This document shows, one piece after another, positions 16,170 to 23,800 of a stretch of 36,578 nt of DNA. Below the pieces are notes generated by a model. That model ran no database searches. It was not told the DNA's origin and saw only the letters and a list, made by a program, of their open reading frames with translations. Numbering within the stretch: position 1 is the stretch's first letter; every line of letters starts with the position of its first letter. This DNA comes from an uncultured bacterium (lineage in GTDB: Bacteria; Verrucomicrobiota; Kiritimatiellia; CAIVKH01), in the NCBI GenBank assembly GCA_937958885.1, contig CALGMT010000002.1:1-36578 (forward strand), in the 5' to 3' direction. The translations under genes were made by a program, and so were the position numbers.

Positions 16170-16566
16170 ACCCCAGAAACGGCCACGCCGCCAGGGCGCG
16201 CATCAATTCGATCGCCGCTTTGCCGCGATCCGATAGAGGACGCTTGTCGCCGGGCACCAGCGACACGGCAACGCCCAACACGTCTTCCTCCTTGGCCGGC
16301 GGACGGTCCCACGCCAACCGCGCATCGCCTTTGGTCCACCACCGGTCGCGCCACCGAAAAATGGCGCGGTGCGCATACACCCGGTCTCCGCGCCTCACCA
16401 GCACGACGTCGCCCCATTCAGGCGCGCGTCGCGAGGCGGCCGCAATGCGAACGCCCCGTGCGCGCTGCCATCGCGCGCCCATGCTCGAACCGGCGACCGG
16501 AAGCGCCACTTCGCCCCTCGCTTCGAGCGCCGCTCGCCACGCTTCTTGAAATCCGATATCGTCCAT
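16123..16566 (-). CDS. S24/S26-type (signal-peptidase-like) serine peptidase, soluble
   Basis: The ATG at 16566 gives 147 residues beginning MDDIGFQEAWRAALEARGEV. Residues 22-29 (LPVAGSSM) match the catalytic Ser-Met box of S24/S26 peptidases (S28). GDVVLVRRGDRVYAHRAIF supplies H66, and TKGDARLAWD supplies D81 and D87. This is the Ser-His arrangement of Sec11/SipW-type signal peptidases, not the Ser-Lys pair of LepB. No membrane segment is present, unlike true signal peptidases. Short proteins like this recur beside PqqD and HPrK-like genes, so it may remove the precursor leader. It is encoded opposite to the rest of the cassette, and its stop lies inside the HPrK-like gene. A longer start at 16680 would add a poorly conserved Arg-rich stretch and overlap the next gene, so it is rejected. 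Confidence 0.7.
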   Translation of the reverse strand: MDDIGFQEAWRAALEARGEVALPVAGSSMGARWQRARGVRIAAASRRAPEWGDVVLVRRGDRVYAHRAIFRWRDRWWTKGDARLAWDRPPAKEEDVLGVAVSLVPGDKRPLSDRGKAAIELMRALAAWPFLGFIRRWRSNPRRIDSR

Positions 16567-16586
16567 TGCAGTAGGATAACAAAAGA

Positions 16587-18560
16587 ATGCCCGCCACCGA
16601 GTCCATCCTTCAGGCTGCTCAGGCGGCGCTCGCCGCTCCTGTTCTCTTTTATTTACCCGGCGCCGCATGGGCATGGACACTCAAGCCTGCGGATGCGTTC
16701 GAACGCTGCGCGGCTTCGCTGGCAATTGGTCTGCCGCTCGTGCTGGTGCCGGCCATCTTGCTTGCAGAGCTCGGCGCGTTCTCCATTCAACCAATGATCC
16801 TCTGGGCGGCTGCCGCCGCCGCATATGGACTGCGCCGCGGCGGCGCTGACACCGCACGGCCTGCCCTACCCGGTTTTCTGATGCTGACGGCCATTGCCTT
16901 CGCAATTTTACTCTTTCCGCCGCGCGGAGAGTGGATATTAGGCGGCTGGGACCCCGGCGTGAATATAAACCAAGGCCTTCTGCTGGCGCGCACCGGCGCC
17001 GTGCATCAAGCCCCCGACCCCATCTGGACCGAAGCATGGCGTGCCGCGCCTCAGGCCTTTGCGCGCGAGTCCTTCGGCTTCCTGGAAGCCTATCCCGGAA
17101 TCCCGATCGACCCGGAAGAAGGCCGACTTCGCCCGTATTTTTACCGCGCGACCCCGACCTTCATTGCCCTGCTCGACATCGTCGCCGGCCGAGCCGGAGC
17201 GCTCCATGCGAACGTCTTCGCGGCGCTTTTTGCCGCTGCGCTTTTGACGGGCGCCCTGCGCGCATCCGGACTTTCGCCGCATGGGGCGGCGCTCGGCGGA
17301 ATCCTGCTCGCAGGGCAACCCATCGTGATCGCCCACCTCGGCGACACGGCTTCCGAAATGCTGGAACTGGCGCTGGTGTGCGCAGCGGGGTTTCTCCTCG
17401 TGCGCCCGCGCGATTGCCCGAACGCCGTCGCGCTTTTTCTCGCGCTGCTGCTCGCGGCCCTAAATCGCGTCAGCTTTCTTTTTATGATCGGGTTATTGCT
17501 CCCGATCCTTGTCGCATGGGACAGTCCGGAAAACGAGCGCTCACCCGTTGCGATTCGACATCTCGCCATCGCCGCCGCGCTGATTCTCGGCCTGGCATGG
17601 CACACATGGATCACGCCGGAGTCCACCATTAAGATCCGCCACTTGATACCGGCGCTGCACGCGCTCGCAGGCGCCGCCGTCGCGATCGCGTTCGTGATTG
17701 ATGGCGCGCTGCTCTTCCGAAAATCAGCCGCGCCGGCCTACGTGCGCGTTGCCGCCGTGCTTGTTCCCGCCGCCCTGCTCGCGCGGGAGAGTATTCGTAC
17801 CGATGCATGGCGCGAGTTCGTTCGAAACGCGCCCGCATGGTGGGACTACGCGCCTCCGCTCGTAGCGCTGATGGGCCTCGCCGGAGTCGCGCTTGTCGTG
17901 ATGCGCCGGGCGCCGGCGGCGGCATGGCTGATCTGGCTTTGGACCTGCTTGCTGACCGTTCTTCTGCGACGCCATGCGCTTGAGTTGTATCCATGGGCCA
18001 CGAAACGCTGGCTCGCCGTATCGCCTCCGCTGTTGGCGGCGGGAATCGCCCTTTTCTGCGCGCAGACCGAATCCCGATTCGGACGACCCGGACGTGCCGT
18101 CGCGGCCGTCGCGATTACAGCGCTTGCGATTGCGGCTTTCCCGCTTTCGCGATCGGCATGGCGCGCGTCGGAACACGTCGGCGCGCACGACGCGCTCGCG
18201 GAGCTGGCCGCGCGGCTGCGGCCCGACGATCTAATCGTCGCGGATCATTTCCGGTGGGCAACCCCGCTCGCGCTCGCCTACGGATTCACCGCGCTCAACG
18301 CGGAGCCCCTTCTCGCCGGGCGCGGCGATCCCGAGCAGGTCGCGCAGTTCCTCGCGGGAACGAAACGCCGCGTCGTGCTGATCTCCTCAACCCGCCGCGG
18401 CCTTGACGCATGGCCCGAGCCCTTCCGGCACGCCTCCCCCATCACCGAACCGATTCGCATCGCAACCCGCGAGCGCATTCACCACCGCAGCCACCGCCGT
18501 TTCGATACACGCGACCGCGCCTACACCCTTTCAGCCGCTGTTTGGGAGCCGGCGCCATGA
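16587..18560 (+). CDS. Polytopic GT-C-like membrane protein
   Basis: This 657-residue protein has roughly a dozen hydrophobic segments, starting at residues 10-30 (LAAPVLFYLPGAAWAW), with a large loop near residues 110-190 that carries GGWDPGVNINQGLLLARTG and an acidic stretch (PIDPEEGRLRP). That DPGV/ARTG loop is typical of membrane proteins resembling lipid-linked-sugar glycosyltransferases (GT-C fold, PMT/ArnT-like). The last about 130 residues, after the final membrane segment (AVAAVAITALAIAAFPLS), form a soluble domain. A glycosyl-transfer role is an inference from architecture. The start is only 20 bp from the divergent peptidase start, with a weak AGGA upstream. Its stop overlaps the next start (ATGA), so the downstream flavoprotein is co-translated with it. 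Confidence 0.65.
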   Translation: MPATESILQAAQAALAAPVLFYLPGAAWAWTLKPADAFERCAASLAIGLPLVLVPAILLAELGAFSIQPMILWAAAAAAYGLRRGGADTARPALPGFLMLTAIAFAILLFPPRGEWILGGWDPGVNINQGLLLARTGAVHQAPDPIWTEAWRAAPQAFARESFGFLEAYPGIPIDPEEGRLRPYFYRATPTFIALLDIVAGRAGALHANVFAALFAAALLTGALRASGLSPHGAALGGILLAGQPIVIAHLGDTASEMLELALVCAAGFLLVRPRDCPNAVALFLALLLAALNRVSFLFMIGLLLPILVAWDSPENERSPVAIRHLAIAAALILGLAWHTWITPESTIKIRHLIPALHALAGAAVAIAFVIDGALLFRKSAAPAYVRVAAVLVPAALLARESIRTDAWREFVRNAPAWWDYAPPLVALMGLAGVALVVMRRAPAAAWLIWLWTCLLTVLLRRHALELYPWATKRWLAVSPPLLAAGIALFCAQTESRFGRPGRAVAAVAITALAIAAFPLSRSAWRASEHVGAHDALAELAARLRPDDLIVADHFRWATPLALAYGFTALNAEPLLAGRGDPEQVAQFLAGTKRRVVLISSTRRGLDAWPEPFRHASPITEPIRIATRERIHHRSHRRFDTRDRAYTLSAAVWEPAP

Positions 18561-19210
18561 AGGCGGTCCGGATGGAGAGCGTTGTGATCCAGAACCGAAT
18601 ACTCGCTCCTGGGACACACGAGATCTCGCTGGAGCGAAACGGCTTCATGTTCCGCGCGGGCGAGGAAATTGTCGTGCACGGGATCGCCTCCGAGGATGAT
18701 CGGACCTACTCCCTTGCAAGCGGCGAACGGGAGAGCGTCCTGCGGTTGCTCATTCGCGTCATACCCGACGGACGCGTCAGCCCTCGACTCGCTCGCCTTG
18801 CGCCGGGCGAACGCGTCAGCTTCAGCGGACCCACGGGCAGTTTTACGTTGCGCGACCCGGATCGTCCGGCCTGCCTGGTCGCCACCGGCACCGGCGTGGC
18901 CCCCTTTGTTTCCATGTTGCGCAGCCATCCCGACTGGCGGCCCATCTTGCTGCACGGCGTCCGCCACGCCCAAGAGCTGTACTATCGAGAGGAGTTCGCG
19001 CCGCGCGCGGCCGAGTACGTGCCCTGCCTGAGCCGCGACCCCGTCCGTCCACGGCGTGTCACCGACGCGCTGGCGGAACGCGCGATGCCGTCCGACACCG
19101 ACATCTACCTGTGCGGCGGACAGCCGATGATCCGCGCCGCGCGCGCGCTCCTCCTCGCCCGCGGACACCCGCCCGATCGCATCGCTGCGGAAACGTATTA
19201 TTTCTGGTGA
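18557..19210 (+). CDS. Ferredoxin-NADP reductase-like FAD/NAD(P)-binding oxidoreductase
   Basis: The ATG at 18557 overlaps the upstream stop by four bases (ATGA), giving 217 residues; a longer frame from 18410 would run through the upstream gene and is rejected. It shows the FNR-fold marks in order: RTYSLAS (FAD binding), GPTGSFTL, then VATGTGVAPFVSML (NAD(P) pyrophosphate loop), LLHGVRHAQELYYREEF, YLCGGQPMI, and a C-terminal aromatic end ETYYFW that would stack on the flavin. It resembles bacterial Fpr-type ferredoxin/flavodoxin reductases. Its electron partner is not encoded nearby. Supply of electrons to iron-sulfur enzymes is possible but unproven, and its coupling to a membrane protein gene is unexplained. 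Confidence 0.8.
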   Translation: MKAVRMESVVIQNRILAPGTHEISLERNGFMFRAGEEIVVHGIASEDDRTYSLASGERESVLRLLIRVIPDGRVSPRLARLAPGERVSFSGPTGSFTLRDPDRPACLVATGTGVAPFVSMLRSHPDWRPILLHGVRHAQELYYREEFAPRAAEYVPCLSRDPVRPRRVTDALAERAMPSDTDIYLCGGQPMIRAARALLLARGHPPDRIAAETYYFW

Positions 19211-19220
19211 CGCTTTCCGC

Positions 19221-19248
19221 TTGCGTTCCGCTCGATCGGCGGTATCGT
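19221..19248 (+). promoter_or_regulatory. Possible sigma-70-type promoter for the marR-efflux operon
   Basis: TTGCGT at 19221-19226 and TATCGT at 19243-19248 are 16 bp apart. The -10 hexamer ends 7 bases before the ATG at 19256, which would give a nearly leaderless transcript. No Shine-Dalgarno is present upstream of that ATG. The match to consensus is moderate and promoter rules in this phylum are not well known. Confidence 0.3.
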
Positions 19249-19255
19249 TCAATTT

Positions 19256-19720
19256 ATGAATGTTTCAAAACGTGAAACATTAAGCCTTGCGGCATTCGTG
19301 GATCGCATCTCGCAGCTAACCCCTCAGCTGTGCCGCGCGATGATGCGTCAGGAGACCTCGTGCGTCTCGCGCGGGCAGATCACAGTTTCGCAAATCTGGG
19401 CGCTGGAGATGATTCGCGACCGCGCCCCTTGTCCGCAGCATGAACTGTTGAAGGCGCTGCACCTCAAGGCCTCCACCGGGACGGTCTTTGTCGACCGGAT
19501 GTGCCGGCAAGGCTTTGTCCGAAGGATCCGCAACCCCGACAACCGGCGCGAGGTTTTATTGCAGATCAGCCGTAAGGCCGAGGCGCTCCTGGACGAAGCT
19601 CGTGCGCAGAGAAGGGAGGCCTTTCGACTGTTGTTCAAGCCGTTGCCGGCCGCCCAGCGGCGTCCATATTTGCGACTGCTCGAATCGATTATGAAGGATT
19701 TTAGCGCCATCAAAGGATAA
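19256..19720 (+). CDS. MarR-family transcriptional regulator of the efflux genes
   Basis: The 154-residue protein has the MarR winged-helix layout: an N-terminal dimerisation helix (LAAFVDRISQLTPQLCRAM), SRGQITVSQIWALEMI, a recognition helix region (ELLKALHLKASTGTVFVDRMCRQGFVRR), the wing IRNPDNRREVLLQIS, and a C-terminal helix pair. MarR proteins usually repress their own operon and an adjacent efflux or detoxification gene, and release DNA on binding a small aromatic ligand. Two downstream genes encode a complete efflux pump, with only 5 bp between this stop and the next start. A perfect 9-bp inverted repeat sits across its first codons. If the real start were the GTG at codon 15, the palindrome would be fully upstream of the gene. 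Confidence 0.85.
   Translation: MNVSKRETLSLAAFVDRISQLTPQLCRAMMRQETSCVSRGQITVSQIWALEMIRDRAPCPQHELLKALHLKASTGTVFVDRMCRQGFVRRIRNPDNRREVLLQISRKAEALLDEARAQRREAFRLLFKPLPAAQRRPYLRLLESIMKDFSAIKG
19259..19281. promoter_or_regulatory. Perfect palindrome at the marR start, candidate operator
   Basis: AATGTTTCA (19259-19267) and TGAAACATT (19273-19281) are exact reverse complements separated by five bases (AAACG). The element begins 3 bases after the A of the ATG and lies just downstream of the putative -10. Half-sites of this size with a short spacer are typical for MarR dimers, so an autoregulatory operator is the simplest reading. Confidence 0.55.
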
Positions 19721-19725
19721 CGATC

Positions 19726-20784
19726 ATGGGTACCCAGATTCATCTGTTTCGGTTTGTTGCGCTCGCTGTTGCCCTCTCGCTGCCTCTTCTATCGGGCCTC
19801 GGCTGCGCGAGGCGATTCGAGAAAGCCGGCGGCCCGCCGCCGGACGCGGCGCTGAAGGTGCGAACACACCAAGTGGCGCCCCAGCCGTTCCGCGAAACCT
19901 TCGCGGCGTCGGCCACAATCATGCCGAACGAGTCGGTGATCATCAAATCCGAGTCGGAGGGCCGCATCGTTGGGATCGGATTTGTTGAAGGCGAGCGCGT
20001 CGAAAAAGGGCGCGTCTTGTTTCGGCTGGATCCCGAAAAACTCAACGCCGCGCTGAAGGAAGCGCAGGCGGCCTTCGCATTGGCGGAGGCCAACCGCGCG
20101 CGCGCCGAGGAAATGCTGAAGGCGAACGCAATCTCGGCGCAGGAGTTCGATGTCGCGAACAGCGCCTATCTCGCCCGAAAAGCGGCCGTGGATTTGCTCG
20201 CCCGCCAACTGGAGGACAGCGTGATTCGCGCGCCGTTTGACGGCGTGATGGGCGCCCGTCTCGTCAGCCCCGGACAGATGGTGGGCCGATTGACGCCGCT
20301 GGCGTCCTTGGTCGATCAGTCCCGCGTCAAGGTGGAGTTCCGCCTGCCGGAGCGGCTGGCCCCAAGCGTTCACATCGGAATGCCCGTGGCGCTGCGCGTG
20401 GCCGCGTGGCCGGATGAGGCGTTTGAAGGCCAGGTCTCTTTCATCTCCCCCGATCTGGATCCGGCAACAAGAACCCTGCTCGTGCGCGCCGATCTCGACA
20501 ACAGCTCCGGCCGGCTGCGCGGCGGCATGTTCGCGCGGGTTGACCTCGTCCTGAACGAGATCCCGGACGCGCTGCTGATTCCCGACATTGCGCTCATGCA
20601 GAGAGGCGACAAGACGTTTGTCTATGTGGTCGGCGATGATTCCCGCGCCCAGTTGCGCGAGGTGACCACCGGACCACGCGTCTCGGGGCGCGTGTTGGTG
20701 TTGTCCGGCCTCGCGCCGCGCGAGGTGGTGGTGACCGAGGGCCATCAAAAGCTTGGACCCAACTCGCGAACGGATGCCTCGTAG
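19726..20784 (+). CDS. RND efflux periplasmic adaptor (membrane fusion protein)
   Basis: This 352-residue protein has an N-terminal export signal (FVALAVALSLPLLSGLGC). Cys27 could be lipidated, although the GLG residues before it are an atypical lipobox. Then follow the first lipoyl half (ATIMPNESVIIKSESEGRIVGIGFVEGERVEKG), a short alpha-hairpin (about residues 103-165), the second lipoyl half (SVIRAPFDGVMGARLVSPGQMV), the beta-barrel (VKVEFRLPERLAP...) and a membrane-proximal domain ending in GPNSRTDAS. This is the standard AcrA/MexA-type order; the short hairpin fits the adaptor being bridged to an outer-membrane factor. The ribosome-binding site AAAGGA lies within the end of marR. It is 18 bp upstream of the pump gene and clearly in the same operon. 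Confidence 0.92.
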   Translation: MGTQIHLFRFVALAVALSLPLLSGLGCARRFEKAGGPPPDAALKVRTHQVAPQPFRETFAASATIMPNESVIIKSESEGRIVGIGFVEGERVEKGRVLFRLDPEKLNAALKEAQAAFALAEANRARAEEMLKANAISAQEFDVANSAYLARKAAVDLLARQLEDSVIRAPFDGVMGARLVSPGQMVGRLTPLASLVDQSRVKVEFRLPERLAPSVHIGMPVALRVAAWPDEAFEGQVSFISPDLDPATRTLLVRADLDNSSGRLRGGMFARVDLVLNEIPDALLIPDIALMQRGDKTFVYVVGDDSRAQLREVTTGPRVSGRVLVLSGLAPREVVVTEGHQKLGPNSRTDAS

Positions 20785-20802
20785 CGAGGCGATGGTGATG
20801 CC

Positions 20803-23800
20803 ATGGTGATTTCAGAAATATCCATCCGCCGGCCGATTTTTGCGGCCATGATTAGCCTCGCGATTCTGCTCTTCGGCCTCGTCGCGATTCAGCGGCTCTC
20901 GGTCCGCGAATTGCCGGACATCGACCCGCCGGTCGTCAACGTTCTTACCGTATATCCGGGCGCGAATGCTCAGGTGGTGGAGACCGAGGTCACGGAAAAG
21001 CTCGAAGAGTCGCTCAACAGCATCGAGGGCATCAAGACGCTCACCAGTGAAAGCCGGGAACAGGTCAGCTCCATCACCGTCGAATTTTTCCTCGGGCGGG
21101 ACATCGACCTCGCCGCGCAGGATGTGAGAGACCGGGTATCCCGCGTCCGCGGTGATTTGCCTGACGATATTCAGGAACCGGTGGTCGCCAAGCAGGATGC
21201 CGACGCGTTTCCCGTCATGTGGGTCGCGCTGTTTAGCGATCAGTATTCCACCTTGGAACTGACGCAAATCGCCGAAAACCAGATCAAGGACCGCCTGCAG
21301 ACCATTCCCGGAGTCAGTTCGGTGCTGCTGGGAGGTCGAAAAAAACTGGCCATGCGGCTGCGCCTCGACCCCGACCGCATGGCGGCGCACCGCGTAACGA
21401 TTGCGGATGTAGAGCGCCGACTGCGCGCGGATAATATCGAATTGCCCAGCGGACGGATTGAGGATCGCGAGCGGGAGATGTCCATTATTGCGCGCGGCGA
21501 CCTGAAGACGCCGGAGGAGTTCGACGATCTCGTCCTGCGCACCGAGGGGGGCGCGCAGGTGCGGTTGCGCGACATCGGCTATGCCGAACGCGCCGCTGAA
21601 GACGAACGGTCGATTGCGCGATTCACGGGCGAGCCGGCGGTGGGGCTGGGCATCGTCCGCCAGTCAAAGGCGAACGTCATTGATGTGGTCAAACGCGTGA
21701 AGGCCGAAATCGAGCGCGTGCGCCCGACCTTGCCCGAGGGGGTGCGCCTTGAATTCCCCTACGACGAGGCGATTTTCGTCGAGCGCGCGATTTCGGAGGT
21801 CTGGACGACGCTGTACATCGCGTTCGGCCTCGTATTGGTGACTATTTTCGTCTTCCTCCGGAATCTGCGTTCGACCCTGATTCCCGCGATCACGATTCCC
21901 GTTTCGATTGTCGGCACCTTCCTATTCATGTATGTGATGGGGTTCTCGATCAATATTCTGACGATGCTCGCGCTGGTCCTTGCGATCGGGATCGTGGTGG
22001 ACGATTCGATCATCGTGCTGGAGAACATCTACCGCCACATCGAGGAGGGCATGACGCCGCTGGAAGCGGCGTTTCGCGGCATGCGCGAGATTGGCATGGC
22101 GGTGATCGCCACCACCCTTTCACTGATCGCCGTATTTATTCCACTGGCATTCCAAACGACCTTCACCGGCCGCCTCTTCATCGAGTTTGCGCTGGCCGTG
22201 TGCGGGGCGGTCGCGATTTCCTCCTTCGTTGCGCTGACCCTGACCGCCGCCATTACGCCGCGGATTTTGAAAAACGTCTCGCATAAGCGTCACGGCCGCC
22301 TGTACATGGCGTTCGAGCGGATGTTCGAGCATTTCCAACAGCACTACGAACGGATGCTCGATCGGGCGCTGCGCCATCGGAAAACTGCTGTGGCCCTCTC
22401 GCTCGTCATTCTGGCGGCGACCGCGTGGCTCTACACGCGGTTGGACAGCGAATTCTTGCCGCCGGAAGACAAGGGCCGACTGCTCGCGATCGGCATCACG
22501 CCGGAAGGATCCACCGTCGAATACACCGACCGCATGCTACGACAGTTGGAGCATATTGCGAAAGAAACGCCGGAAGTGGAGATGTTCTTTGCCGCCGTCG
22601 CGCTCGGGCGCGCCGGACCGGGGCGCCCCAACGAGACCTTCATGTTCCTGCGCCTGACCGAAGGCGAGCGCAAAAATATACGCGATATGATCAACGGACC
22701 GCGCGGGCTGATGTCGCGAATGATCGGCGATGTGCGCGGCGCGCTGGCTTTCCCCATCATCCCCAAAGCGGTGACACGCGGGTTCGGCCAACCCTTCCAG
22801 CTCGTCTTGAAAGATACCGACCTGAATCGTCTCGATGCGCGAACACAGGCGCTGATCGAAGATCTGCGACAGGCGGGTTTCCTTTTCAACCTCCGCAGCG
22901 CATTCGAGTTCAATAAGCCAGAACTTCGCCTCGATATCGACCGCGATCGCGCGGCGGAACAGGGCATCTCTGTAGCCGATATTTCGCGCGCGCTTCAAAT
23001 TCTGTTGGGCGGCTTGGATCTCAGCACCTTCAAGGAGGGCGGCAAGGAATACAAGGTTGTCGCGCAACTGCGGCGCGAGGATCGCTTGACGCCGGACAGC
23101 CTGCAGCGCGTCTATTTACGCAACGCGCGCGGCGAAATGGTGCAACTTGCCAATCTCGTCTCCTGGGAGGAAGGCGGCGGACCGAACGCGATCTATCACT
23201 TCAATCGCTTTCGCTCGGCGACGATCGAGGGCACACCGGCCGGCGTGACCCTCGGGGAGGCGATGGCCCGGGCAGAGGCCATGATCAAGGAGAAGGAGCC
23301 CGGCGCGATCTACGACTGGGCCGGCGAATCGAGCGACCTGCGCGAATCGGGCAAAGGTTTCTATTTCATTGCGGCGCTCGCCCTCATTGTTGTTTTCATG
23401 GCGCTTGCATCGCAATTTGAAAGTCTCCTGCACCCATTTACCATTATGCTCACCATACCGCTTGCGGCATTCGGCGCGTTCGGCCTCCTCTGGGTGCTTG
23501 ACGGATTGTCGGTGATGGGCAACTCCTTCTATGGCTGGGCCAATTATGCGCCAGATCCACCCAAAATAGCTCACATTCTGGCGAAGATTTTTCCAAGGAT
23601 AAGCGGTATGAATATGAACCTCATCAGTCAGATCGGGCTGGTTCTGTTGATCGGCCTCGCCACCAAAACCTCGATCCTGCTCGTCGAGTTCGCCAACCAG
23701 CGTGTCGCGCAGGGGCTTTCGCCCATGGACGCGATGCGCGAGGCGGGACGGCTGCGCTTCCGTCCCATCCTGATGACCAGTCTATCGACCATACTCGGTA

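Noticed and set aside
16567-16680. Longer start for the peptidase-like gene
   Set aside because: The extra 38 residues are Arg-rich and poorly structured and would overlap the divergent membrane-protein gene by 94 bp.
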